A stretch of DNA of 35,998 nucleotides from CAYLLE01 sp964384485. GTDB lineage: Bacteria > Spirochaetota > Spirochaetia > CAYLLE01. The position numbers and the translations under genes were made by a program. The notes beneath the pieces are model-generated. The model made no database searches, was not told where the DNA came from, and worked only from the letters and a program-made list of their open reading frames with translations. Location: positions 1-35,998 of the forward strand of contig CAYLLE010000025.1 in the NCBI GenBank assembly GCA_964384485.1. The letters run 5' to 3'. Shown here in pieces: positions 16,386 to 24,031 of the stretch (its first letter is position 1; the number at the start of each line of letters is the position of its first letter).

Positions 16386-17408
16386 TTACGGATATTGTCC
16401 ATATGTCTTAACTGCCTCCGCCACCGTTGCGATCGTATCCTCCGAAACTTGAAACGGAATCTCACCATGATTATCCGACAGGATAAATCCTCCGCCCGGA
16501 GCACCCTCCTGGATCTTGTCCCGCACATTCTTTAAAGCCTCTTCCTGACTCCAGGACACCATTTCCAACGCGTTCAGATTACCTACAATTACCGTATCGG
16601 GGCTGCATTTTCTTTTACAATGGGGAAGATCATCGTGAAAACTGATCCCCAAACCGGCAGGATTGATCCCGAGAAGCCTGTCCAAACTGGGTTCCATCCT
16701 GGCAGAAGCAAAATGGATAATAAAATCTCCCGAAAACATAGGCAGCACCTTTTCCGCGGTTTTAAACCCATACTCCTGAAGTTCTTCAGAAACAATTTCG
16801 GGGGAAAGAACCGGATCAATATAGGCAACCACATCCGCGCCTGCCTGATATTGAAGGTTAGCAAGCTCCAAGCAAAACTGAGCATTAATTTCCATCAATT
16901 TCCAAAACAGCGGCCCGCCCTGGAACAGAAGCTCCAGATACGTTTCAAAACCAAGCTGCATAACCGGCAGAGAAAACGGTGAAGTCACGGCCCCCATTAT
17001 CGGTACAGTACGGCCTTTTCTTTCCCGCAGTCCTTCTATAAGAGACAAAAGTTTTTTCGTGTCAGTACTTGCCCTGATATCCGGTTTTTCTAATTCGTTT
17101 ATCTCAGATAATTCGGTAATGATAGGCGGACCGGCGTTAAACGGACCTTCTTCATTTACTACGATCTCCCGGCCGCCGAAAATCTGATAATCCAAGGCGG
17201 TATAGAGATAGGCCAAAAGCACATCGTGTCCGTACCGCTCCTGCATCCTGATCTGCCCTTCCACAACATTTTCCGTCTTGGCGTAGTATTCCGGAAGAGA
17301 CATGCCCAGTTCCTTTGCTCCGTGCATGGTCAAAGATAACGCGAACGGAACCCTGTCGGCTTCCTGGAAACTCATTGTTTTGCTAATCCGTTCTCGTGAC
17401 GTCAACAT
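16386..17408 (-). CDS. UroD/MtaA/CmuA-family methyltransferase homologue
   Basis: This 340-aa TIM-barrel protein belongs to the uroporphyrinogen-decarboxylase superfamily branch that includes corrinoid:CoM methyltransferases (MtaA, MtbA). It opens with the usual LTSRERISKTMSFQEADRVPF. Catalytic members bind zinc through H-x-C...C. Here the first pair reads H232-F-A234 (IIHFAS) and the last position reads N313-H314-G in LSDNHGEIP, so both cysteine thiolates are absent. The zinc site may be altered to His ligands or lost. The gene lies 11 bp after the corrinoid-protein gene and 10 bp before the histidine kinase gene. A methyl-transfer enzyme or a sensory partner for the kinase are both possible. 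Confidence 0.82.
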   Translation of the reverse strand: MLTSRERISKTMSFQEADRVPFALSLTMHGAKELGMSLPEYYAKTENVVEGQIRMQERYGHDVLLAYLYTALDYQIFGGREIVVNEEGPFNAGPPIITELSEINELEKPDIRASTDTKKLLSLIEGLRERKGRTVPIMGAVTSPFSLPVMQLGFETYLELLFQGGPLFWKLMEINAQFCLELANLQYQAGADVVAYIDPVLSPEIVSEELQEYGFKTAEKVLPMFSGDFIIHFASARMEPSLDRLLGINPAGLGISFHDDLPHCKRKCSPDTVIVGNLNALEMVSWSQEEALKNVRDKIQEGAPGGGFILSDNHGEIPFQVSEDTIATVAEAVKTYGQYP

Positions 17409-17419
17409 TCTCTATTCCT

Positions 17420-18052
17420 TTACCCGGAAACATACCTGGCCGCTAAGGAGAGGGCATCTCCGGCAGTTTTTCCGTAATCATCAGCCCCTACTTCTTTCCA
17501 AAGTTCGGGATTAAGACGGAAAGGCGCGCCTCCGACTATTATTTTTGTATCAAGCTTTTCTTGTAGAATACCAGTCTTTACGTCAGCTACCGAATAGGCG
17601 GAGGGAAGCATGAGCACAGAGATAAAGCATACCGAATACGATCCCTTTTTGATCGTTTCAGCTAATCCACTCGTGGAAACCCTGCCTAAATCCCTGACAG
17701 TGTATCCCGCTCCGGCGAGAAACATGGCAATCAGCTTTTTACCGAGGGTGTGGTAGTCATTCAAAACACACAGACATATTTCCGGATTATTTCCGGCAGC
17801 CGGAACGTCCGCGAATTTACCTGCTATGTCTTCACAAATTTTTCCGCTCATATAGACTTGGGAAAAGGAGATTATTCCATTTTCCCAATCCTTACCCACT
17901 TGCTCCATGGCCGGAACGATGATCTTGTCGAATATCGAAAGAATAGAGAATCCATTTTCCAGGGATTCGAAAATCATTTTGAATACTGCATCACGTTCTA
18001 TGCTTACAAGCGCATTATAAAATTTTTTTACATTCAGCTCAATTTGATCCAT
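17420..18052 (-). CDS. Corrinoid (B12-binding) protein, MtaC/MttC-like
   Basis: This 210-aa protein has the two-domain layout of small corrinoid proteins: a helical cap (about 10-85, with IIVPAMEQVGKDWENGIISF) and a Rossmann-like B12 domain (90-208). The cobalt-ligating motif D99-x-H101-x-x-G104 (DYHTLG) is intact, followed by the SVLML and GGAPF segments that line the nucleotide tail. It would carry a methyl group on cobalt for a methyltransferase. It leads a tight operon with a UroD-family protein and a hybrid kinase. Its TATAAT -10 box is 8 nt before the ATG and there is no ribosome site, so the mRNA may be leaderless. No reductive activator (RamA type) is visible in the window. Confidence 0.87.
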   Translation of the reverse strand: MDQIELNVKKFYNALVSIERDAVFKMIFESLENGFSILSIFDKIIVPAMEQVGKDWENGIISFSQVYMSGKICEDIAGKFADVPAAGNNPEICLCVLNDYHTLGKKLIAMFLAGAGYTVRDLGRVSTSGLAETIKKGSYSVCFISVLMLPSAYSVADVKTGILQEKLDTKIIVGGAPFRLNPELWKEVGADDYGKTAGDALSLAARYVSG

Positions 18053-18060
18053 TAATGATA

Positions 18061-18089
18061 ATTATAGTATAGGATCATGATTAATTGAA
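18061..18089 (-). promoter_or_regulatory. Promoter of the corrinoid/UroD/kinase operon
   Basis: On the minus strand TTCAAT (18084-18089), a 17-bp spacer and a perfect TATAAT (18061-18066) end only 8 nt before the ATG at 18052. The predicted start of transcription falls at the start codon. Confidence 0.6.
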
Positions 18090-18106
18090 ATTTTCTCCCC
18101 CTTTTT

Positions 18107-18847
18107 TTATGACCGGCGCCTAAAGACCGGTAATAAAAATCTGAAATATTCCTTCCAATCATCACTTCCTTTAAATGGATTCTCCCTGCCGGAGGGGTTC
18201 TCGACCATTTCACAAAATACCGACAGCGCGGACAGATTCGCGAAAAGATCTTTTAAATCAAACACAAACATTTCTTCAACGGCAATGTAGTCCAGGGTGT
18301 AATTCCAAATAATTCTGTCCGCCGATGCCGCCGCAATCGTCGCCAGGAAAAATATCCTGCCCAGATTGATCCATCCGGTATTACCGTTTCTTTTAGTGAA
18401 AAACTGTATCGTCCTAAACAAGATATAGCCGGCAGCAATGTAAAAAATAACATAAAACACCCCGGAGACTTTCACATCCAGTAAAGACGCAATAAAAGAA
18501 CCATGATGATTCGGAGTTATTCTGAAAGTAAAGGCCTGAGGAATTATAACGGTAACCCTGTTCCAGCCGTATAAATTGTGAACAAGAAGCTTAATAATTT
18601 GATCGGCAAGAGCCAGCAGCATACCCCATGTCATCACAACGGGTATCTTAGAAGGGGTTTTATCATGAAGAAGGTATAGGGCTATCCAACCCAGCACACA
18701 AAAAAGTTCAGGAATCAGGATTATCCAAAGTAGAGAGGTATTGAGATTAAGTCTTCCTAAGACAGCATATAAAAGACAAACCGCCGGCCATGGAATCAAA
18801 AAAACAAAAAGGGTCTTAATTTTAGGAGATAGGGTAGGTTCATTCAT
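18107..18847 (-). CDS. Enlarged signal peptidase II (LspA)-like membrane protein
   Basis: This 246-aa polytopic membrane protein is about 80 residues longer than normal LspA. The LspA-like core begins near residue 75 with LALADQIIKLLV, followed by TPNHHGSF (111-118, compare NxGxAF). The two catalytic-type aspartates are D177 in ASADRIIWNYTLDYI and D200 in VFDLKDLFANL, matching GNxxDR...VDF and FNxAD of the lipoprotein signal peptidase. Two extra helices precede the core, and the C-terminus is basic. The ATG at 18847 is chosen over upstream in-frame ATGs because a TATTAT -10 lies 6 nt before it and the preceding gene ends at 18930. It may be a second or specialised lipoprotein peptidase. Confidence 0.68.
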   Translation of the reverse strand: MNEPTLSPKIKTLFVFLIPWPAVCLLYAVLGRLNLNTSLLWIILIPELFCVLGWIALYLLHDKTPSKIPVVMTWGMLLALADQIIKLLVHNLYGWNRVTVIIPQAFTFRITPNHHGSFIASLLDVKVSGVFYVIFYIAAGYILFRTIQFFTKRNGNTGWINLGRIFFLATIAAASADRIIWNYTLDYIAVEEMFVFDLKDLFANLSALSVFCEMVENPSGRENPFKGSDDWKEYFRFLLPVFRRRS

Positions 18848-18853
18848 GCGGGC

Positions 18854-18882
18854 ATAATATACAAAATCGGCAGTTTTGACGA
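18854..18882 (-). promoter_or_regulatory. Promoter of the LspA-like gene
   Basis: On the minus strand TCGTCA (18877-18882), a 17-bp spacer and TATTAT (18854-18859) end 6 nt before the ATG at 18847. No ribosome site is present, again suggesting a leaderless message. Confidence 0.5.
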
Positions 18883-18929
18883 GGATTTGCGGCAAATATC
18901 GGGTCCAATCACAGTAATTGCTGATCCAA

Positions 18930-20012
18930 TCATTCCGTAACTTCAAACGGGTGGAACAGACGATAGAACCGGGGCGGTACAAGAAAATTCAGAGCCTGCG
19001 GAATGACCTGCAGTTTTATTTCGTATTTTCCTCCAGTGCCCTGACAGCGGAAAAGCTCTCCGTCGATATGATATTCAAAGGGGGATTCCGAAACGACGTT
19101 CGCTTCCTTTATTTCATACCGTTCAATTATACCTTTTCCCGTCCGGGAGAGTTTCCTGTTAATTTTGTGGTGTCTACCGTTCCAGATGGAAAACATGTTC
19201 CCCGCGACCAGGCCCTTGCTGTTCATAAGAAACAGGTACAGATCAATATTACCGTCGTTGCACACCACATCGGGACAAACCTTAAACATCTTGCCGTAAT
19301 ACGGTCTGGTACCGGCTTCAATCATTACCGGCCTGCTGTTCCGTACAAACTCTTCAAAAATAACCTCGGCATTTACCCGGGTTCCCTTGAAGGCGTATTT
19401 TCCATTCCGCATTCGGACGCTGAATGGGGAGAGATTCTCGAAATCCTTTTTAATAAACACATCGAGTGCCGATTTTATATAGTGGTATATTCCCGATTTT
19501 ACAATACCCTTAGATTGCAGTTTGGATTCCCGCTGACTGAGTACATCCACATCAAAACCGGCCCCCCATAACTGCCCGAAGATCTCCCTATCTCCGTCAT
19601 ATATTTTCATCAGATCCACCGGTACCGTATAGTGACGCTTCATACTTTCACCGTACGCGGCGAGTTGATTTCTTATATAACGGGGAACAGAATATGAATC
19701 CTGAATGCCGTTTCCAGTCCCTCCCCTCAAAAAACCCAAGGCTTTTTGATTCCCCCGCGGAATATTTGCCGATTTCATTACCGCATTAATCGCCGCATGC
19801 GCGGTCCCGTCACCTCCCCACACTATGCAGTATTTTAAATCACTCCGGTAATATTCTTCCACAGCCTCCATAAAGTGCTCTTTGGATTTACTTTCCACCA
19901 CCTTGCCGACAGTCACTTTTGATAAAATTTTTTTAAGCATCTTTACGGCGGCGGGATACCGTGACGGGTTTATTATCATGGCACACGCTGAAAAGGTATC
20001 CGGATAGTTCAT
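18930..20012 (-). CDS. Diacylglycerol/lipid kinase family protein (DAGK catalytic domain)
   Basis: This 360-aa protein has the DAGK fold used by bacterial lipid kinases such as DgkB and YegS and by sphingosine kinases. Motifs are VWGGDGTAHAAI with GGDGT at 66-70, GFLRGGTGNG (93-102) for nucleotide phosphate binding, and a late HIDGE motif in the C-terminal beta-sandwich. It should phosphorylate diacylglycerol or a related lipid using ATP at the membrane surface. The neighbouring LspA-like gene downstream also concerns membrane lipids or lipoproteins and lies 82 bp away with its own promoter. A TATATT -10 box 9 nt before the ATG, without a ribosome site, suggests another near-leaderless mRNA. 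Confidence 0.85.
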   Translation of the reverse strand: MNYPDTFSACAMIINPSRYPAAVKMLKKILSKVTVGKVVESKSKEHFMEAVEEYYRSDLKYCIVWGGDGTAHAAINAVMKSANIPRGNQKALGFLRGGTGNGIQDSYSVPRYIRNQLAAYGESMKRHYTVPVDLMKIYDGDREIFGQLWGAGFDVDVLSQRESKLQSKGIVKSGIYHYIKSALDVFIKKDFENLSPFSVRMRNGKYAFKGTRVNAEVIFEEFVRNSRPVMIEAGTRPYYGKMFKVCPDVVCNDGNIDLYLFLMNSKGLVAGNMFSIWNGRHHKINRKLSRTGKGIIERYEIKEANVVSESPFEYHIDGELFRCQGTGGKYEIKLQVIPQALNFLVPPRFYRLFHPFEVTE

Positions 20013-20021
20013 ATTTATTCT

Positions 20022-20051
20022 AATATAATCATCATGTTACAGGATCGTTAA
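20022..20051 (-). promoter_or_regulatory. Promoter of the lipid kinase gene
   Basis: On the minus strand TTAACG (20046-20051), an 18-bp spacer and TATATT (20022-20027) end 9 nt before the ATG at 20012. Confidence 0.4.
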
Positions 20052-20097
20052 TAAAAAAAATAAAACCCATATTTGCGCGAATTTATGACCCCTCCTA

Positions 20098-20127
20098 TTG
20101 ACATATCTTTCCGGTGCGGAGTAATGT
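20098..20127 (+). promoter_or_regulatory. Promoter of the leader upstream of ABC pair 2
   Basis: A perfect TTGACA (20098-20103) with an 18-bp spacer leads to TAATGT (20122-20127). It precedes a strong TAGGAGGA ribosome site (20149-20156) and the short ORF at 20166. Transcripts from here would carry a 5' leader of roughly 270 nt before the exporter gene. Confidence 0.5.
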
Positions 20128-20165
20128 GCATACTACACCCAACTTATTTAGGAGGATTTTTGATA

Positions 20166-20216
20166 ATGATCAAACGAAAAATCGCGCCCTCCGGTTTCGG
20201 AGCAGAAAAAAACTAG
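20166..20216 (+). CDS. 16-codon leader peptide candidate upstream of ABC pair 2
   Basis: ATG at 20166 follows AGGAGG by 10 nt and encodes MIKRKIAPSGFGAEKN before TAG. A TTG at 20160 is a possible alternative start. The 3' half of the ORF contains the hairpin CTCCG-gttt-CGGAG (20189-20202), and more inverted repeats follow before the exporter gene. The well-placed ribosome site, the upstream TTGACA promoter and the downstream heterodimeric ABC genes recall B. subtilis bmrB, a leader peptide controlling bmrCD by ribosome-mediated attenuation. Coding status rests on the ribosome site and context only. Confidence 0.45.
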   Translation: MIKRKIAPSGFGAEKN

Positions 20217-20292
20217 TTGGGGCTATCCGAGCAGAGTACACCTTCCTGTGTAAAACCTGAATTTCTCCGATAGCCATCACCTTGGCATGGAG
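20189..20292 (+). promoter_or_regulatory. Nested, mutually exclusive RNA hairpins in the ABC pair 2 leader
   Basis: Four pairings are visible: CTCCG/CGGAG (20189-20193 with 20198-20202); GGCTATCcGAG with CTCcGATAGCC (20221-20231 with 20265-20275, one C-C mismatch); an inner TACAC/GTGTA (20237-20241 with 20248-20252); and CTCC...GCCA/TGGC...GGAG (20265-20292). The CGGAG at 20198-20202 could also pair with CTCCG at 20265-20269, so alternative folds compete. No clean U-run follows, so a classical terminator is not evident. Confidence 0.45.
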
Positions 20293-20308
20293 AAATAAAT
20301 ATGACTTT

Positions 20309-20337
20309 TTAACTAATCAACCATCATTTTTTATACT
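20309..20337 (+). promoter_or_regulatory. Second promoter candidate nearer ABC pair 2
   Basis: TTAACT (20309-20314), a 17-bp spacer and TATACT (20332-20337) could start transcription near 20344, below the leader hairpins, giving attenuation-independent expression. Confidence 0.35.
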
Positions 20338-20405
20338 ATTTGTCAAAAGAAACAGCAAACATCGATTTGTTATTTCTTATTATTCTTTAAAAAAGAGGTT
20401 TTTTG

Positions 20406-22229
20406 ATGAGAAAGATTCGTTTACTTCTGAAATTTATGAGCGGCTCCAGGGTGATGTACCTGTCTTCCGTGATAGCAGTTGGTTTGGCATCAATGTTTTC
20501 TCTAATCCGGCCAATAATTATACGGTTTACAATCGATTCTGTGATAGGAAAGGAAGAACCGAATGTCCCCTCCTGGATTCTAACTGCATACAATTCCGCG
20601 GGGGGCAAGCAGTATATCCTCAAGAACATTTGGCTTATCAGTATTCTTTTGGTTATAGTCACACTGCTGAGCGGACTTTTTCTCTATTTAAAAGGACGAT
20701 TTTCCAATACGGCATCGGAATCAGCGGCAAAAAACATGCGGGATACCCTCTATGCCCATATACAGGATTATCCTTACCGCAAACTGATCCAGACCGAGAC
20801 CGGCGATCTGATCCAGCGCTGTACATCCGATGTTGAAACAATCCGGAAGTTTCTGGCTATGCAGTTCGTGGAAATGGGAAGAGCCGTATTCATGGTCCTT
20901 ATCGCCGGTATCGTCATGTTTTCCATTCACCCCCAACTTGCCCTGATTTCCATGGCGGTAATCCCGGTAATATTTATCTTTTCGTATATCTTCTTCAAGC
21001 AGATTCAGAAAGCATTCAGAAAATCTGATGAATCCGAAGGAAGACTTACTACCGTGCTTCAGGAAAACCTAACAGGAGTGCGGGTGGTGAAAGCTTTTGC
21101 CAGACAGCACCACGAAATTGATAAATTCGAAACAAGAAACACGGAATACCGGAAATTGACTGAGAAGCTTATTTCGCTTCTGGCTCTGTATTGGGGAGTT
21201 TCCGATGCTTTAAGCCTTTCTCAGCTGGGAATAGTACTTATCATCGGCGGATATTCCGCTGCAATGGGGACTATCAGTATCGGGACATTCGTTATGTTTT
21301 TTACTTTTGTCGGAAGGCTTTTATGGCCGGTCCGGCAAATGGGCCGTATACTGACCGAAATGGGGAAAGCGAGTGTTTCACTGGAGAGAATCAGCGAAGT
21401 ACTCGATGAAAAAACAGAAGATTATACCCAGGTATCCGGCGGAAACATCAAGGCCGGCAGGGTTGAATTTGAGAACGTCGGCTTTTCATACGAAGACTCT
21501 CCGATTTTATCCGAAATTACCTTTACCGCGGAACCGGGAGAAACCATCGCCGTTCTGGGACCCACAGGTTCCGGTAAATCTACCCTGGTCCATCTGCTTC
21601 CCCGGTTATTTGATCCTGATCAGGGAACAATCAGAATTGACGGTACCGACATCACAACGATGAACAAGAAGGATTTGCGGGGAAAAGTCGGCATCGTGCT
21701 CCAGGAACCTTTTCTGTTCCAGAAAACAATTAAAGAGAATATCTCCCTGGGAATCAATCGGGACAATGAAGTGGTGGATAAAGAAATTGAAGATACTGCC
21801 AGGACGGCTTCGATACACGATGTAATTTTATCATTCGAAAAAGGGTATGAAACGCAGGTAGGAGAAGGAGGTGTTACCCTTTCCGGAGGTCAAAAGCAGC
21901 GGACCGCCATCGCCCGAACCCTTCTGCGGAAACCGGCAGTTCTGATCTTTGATGATTCATTGAGCGCGGTGGACACCGAAACCGATGCCGCGATAAGACG
22001 GGCGCTTAAACAGCGGAATCACAAACCTACCACATTTATAATATCCCACCGCCTGAGCACACTTGCTGAAGCGGATAGGATTCTGGTTCTGGAAAAGGGA
22101 AGAATTGTACAGCTGGGAACCCATCAGGAACTGCTGAACGAAGACGGCCTTTACCGCAGAATCTGGGCTATCCAGAACAGCCTGGAACAGGAACTGGAAC
22201 AGGAACTTACATCAATTAAGGAGGTGTAA
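20406..22229 (+). CDS. ABC exporter half-transporter, heterodimer subunit with degenerate Walker B (pair 2)
   Basis: This 607-aa half-transporter has six membrane helices within residues 15-320 and a C-terminal ATPase. Walker A is GPTGSGKST (385-393), the signature is canonical LSGGQ (492-496), Walker B ends LIFDDSLS with D517 in place of the catalytic glutamate, and switch H548 is kept. It is therefore the degenerate-Walker-B partner, here placed first in the operon. The ATG at 20406 is preferred over the adjacent TTG because AGAGG lies just upstream. It has a Glu-rich tail (SLEQELEQEL). The function is probably drug or lipid export with the next gene; the substrate is unknown. Confidence 0.9.
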   Translation: MRKIRLLLKFMSGSRVMYLSSVIAVGLASMFSLIRPIIIRFTIDSVIGKEEPNVPSWILTAYNSAGGKQYILKNIWLISILLVIVTLLSGLFLYLKGRFSNTASESAAKNMRDTLYAHIQDYPYRKLIQTETGDLIQRCTSDVETIRKFLAMQFVEMGRAVFMVLIAGIVMFSIHPQLALISMAVIPVIFIFSYIFFKQIQKAFRKSDESEGRLTTVLQENLTGVRVVKAFARQHHEIDKFETRNTEYRKLTEKLISLLALYWGVSDALSLSQLGIVLIIGGYSAAMGTISIGTFVMFFTFVGRLLWPVRQMGRILTEMGKASVSLERISEVLDEKTEDYTQVSGGNIKAGRVEFENVGFSYEDSPILSEITFTAEPGETIAVLGPTGSGKSTLVHLLPRLFDPDQGTIRIDGTDITTMNKKDLRGKVGIVLQEPFLFQKTIKENISLGINRDNEVVDKEIEDTARTASIHDVILSFEKGYETQVGEGGVTLSGGQKQRTAIARTLLRKPAVLIFDDSLSAVDTETDAAIRRALKQRNHKPTTFIISHRLSTLAEADRILVLEKGRIVQLGTHQELLNEDGLYRRIWAIQNSLEQELEQELTSIKEV

Positions 22230-22231
22230 CT

Positions 22232-24031
22232 GTGGCTGTATATCAGGAAGAAGAATATTCAAAACAGTTTGACTTAACAGTCTGGAAAAACATATTTTCG
22301 TATACAAAACCTTTCCGGAAACTCCTTCTTGCAATGGTCTTTTGTATGGTAACTCTAGCGGGAATCGACGCTGTCTTCCCATTCTTTTCGGGATGGATTA
22401 TCGATAACGTTATAACCCCTGGGGAAATCGGAAGGCTTCCGGCATTCGGTATTTTTTATTTCAGTATTGTGGCTTTCCAGGGATTTGTTATCTGGCTCTT
22501 TATATTTATTTCCGGCAAAGTCGAGATGGGTGTCTGTTATGAAATCCGGAAAAAAGGATTTCAGAAGATACAGGAACTATCGTTTTCATATTTCGACCGG
22601 ACACCGGTGGGGTGGATCATGGCCAGAATGACATCGGACAGTCAGCGGCTGGGAGAAATGATAGCATGGGGATTAATCGATTTGACCTGGGGTTCCAGTC
22701 TCATGGTGATAATGAGTATCGTTATGATCGCCGTCAACTGGAAGCTTGCCCTGCTTACACTCTCGGTAATGCCGGTATTAGTGGGTATCGCGATATATTT
22801 TCAGAGAAAAATACTCAAGCGGTACCGGGAGGTCCGGAAAATCAATTCAAAGATTACCGGTTCATTTAATGAAGGCATACGGGGGGCTGTCACTTCGAAA
22901 ACGCTGGTCCGGGAGGAAGAAAATCACAAAGACTTTAAAGACCTTACCGGCAACATGCGGTATTCATCTATTCGGGCAGCCATTCTTTCCTCACTTTTTC
23001 TGCCGGCCGTGCTTTCTCTCGGAGCAGTAGGAACCGCCCTTGCCCTCTGGTACGGCGGCAACGGGGTTGCCTTAGGAACCATTTCATACGGCGTACTGGT
23101 GTCCTTTATATTTGCCTCGGTACAATTTTTTGAACCGGTGATGGAACTGTCCAGAGTATTCGCGCAAATTCAGTACGCCCAGGCTTCCGCGGAACGGGTG
23201 ATATCTCTTTTGAATACCGAAGCAGAAATAATTGATGATCCCCGGCTAATTTCCGGAGAAGAAGCTCCGGAAATGGTAGGCAATGTCGAGTTTAAAGATG
23301 TGGGCTTCAAGTATAAGAACGGGGAACAGGTTTTGACCGGGTTCAATCTCCGGGTAAAGGCCGGTGAAAAAATCGCCCTCGTTGGAGAGACCGGATCAGG
23401 AAAAAGTACTATCGTCAACTTGGCTTGCCGGTTCTACGAACCTACCGAGGGAAGCATTTTAATCGACGGTGTTGATTACCGGCGGAGAACCCTTGAATGG
23501 CTCCATTCCAACTTGGGATACGTTCTTCAGGCTCCTCATCTCTTCAGCGGAACGGTACACGACAACATCCGCTACGGTAATCTGGAGGCCTCGGAAGACG
23601 ATATTACCAGGGCGGCGGAACTGGTAAATGCCCACCGGTTCGTCGAAAAACTCGAGAAAGGATACGATACCGAAGTCGGGGAAGGGGGGAACCTTCTCTC
23701 CACCGGAGAAAAACAGCTGATCTCCTTTGCCAGAGCAATATTGTCGAACCCGAGATTATTCGTACTTGATGAGGCAACTTCATCGGTTGATACCGAAACG
23801 GAACAGCTTATACAGAACGCGATAGAAAATGTTCTTGAGGGAAGGACGAGTTTTATCATCGCCCATAGATTATCTACGATCAAGAACGCAGACAGGATAC
23901 TGGTTATACAGAACGGAAAGATCGTTGAAGAGGGAAATCATCACGACCTCATAGCAGCAAAAAGGTACTATTACAAACTGTACACCAATCAATTTATGGA
24001 GGAAGAGGAAGAAAAACTACTTCATCAATAA
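22232..24031 (+). CDS. ABC exporter half-transporter, heterodimer subunit with canonical Walker B (pair 2)
   Basis: This 599-aa protein starts at a GTG preceded by a strong AAGGAGGTG site that lies within the last codons of the upstream gene. Six membrane helices (about 25-320) precede the ATPase: Walker A GETGSGKST (385-393), degenerate signature LSTGE (489-493), Walker B FVLDEATSS with catalytic E514, and switch H545. It complements the preceding subunit: its glutamate and the partner's LSGGQ form the single working ATP site. The C-terminus is acidic (MEEEEEKLLHQ). The two genes are separated by 2 bp and surely co-translated. Confidence 0.9.
   Translation: MAVYQEEEYSKQFDLTVWKNIFSYTKPFRKLLLAMVFCMVTLAGIDAVFPFFSGWIIDNVITPGEIGRLPAFGIFYFSIVAFQGFVIWLFIFISGKVEMGVCYEIRKKGFQKIQELSFSYFDRTPVGWIMARMTSDSQRLGEMIAWGLIDLTWGSSLMVIMSIVMIAVNWKLALLTLSVMPVLVGIAIYFQRKILKRYREVRKINSKITGSFNEGIRGAVTSKTLVREEENHKDFKDLTGNMRYSSIRAAILSSLFLPAVLSLGAVGTALALWYGGNGVALGTISYGVLVSFIFASVQFFEPVMELSRVFAQIQYAQASAERVISLLNTEAEIIDDPRLISGEEAPEMVGNVEFKDVGFKYKNGEQVLTGFNLRVKAGEKIALVGETGSGKSTIVNLACRFYEPTEGSILIDGVDYRRRTLEWLHSNLGYVLQAPHLFSGTVHDNIRYGNLEASEDDITRAAELVNAHRFVEKLEKGYDTEVGEGGNLLSTGEKQLISFARAILSNPRLFVLDEATSSVDTETEQLIQNAIENVLEGRTSFIIAHRLSTIKNADRILVIQNGKIVEEGNHHDLIAAKRYYYKLYTNQFMEEEEEKLLHQ

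Noticed and set aside
16620..16982. 120-codon plus-strand open frame inside the UroD-family gene
   Set aside because: Antisense to a clear coding gene, with basic low-complexity composition and no motif.
18848..18982. N-terminal extension of 45 codons for the LspA-like protein
   Set aside because: It would overlap the end of the lipid kinase gene, and the encoded residues look unstructured, while a good promoter sits directly before the ATG at 18847.
20149..20300. Known structured ncRNA (SRP RNA, 6S RNA or tmRNA) in the leader
   Set aside because: The hairpins do not carry the conserved motifs of any of these RNAs; a leader attenuator fits better.
20282..20836. 184-codon open frame overlapping the start of ABC pair 2
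   Set aside because: It is a shadow of the exporter gene in another frame, with no ribosome site and no recognisable protein pattern.
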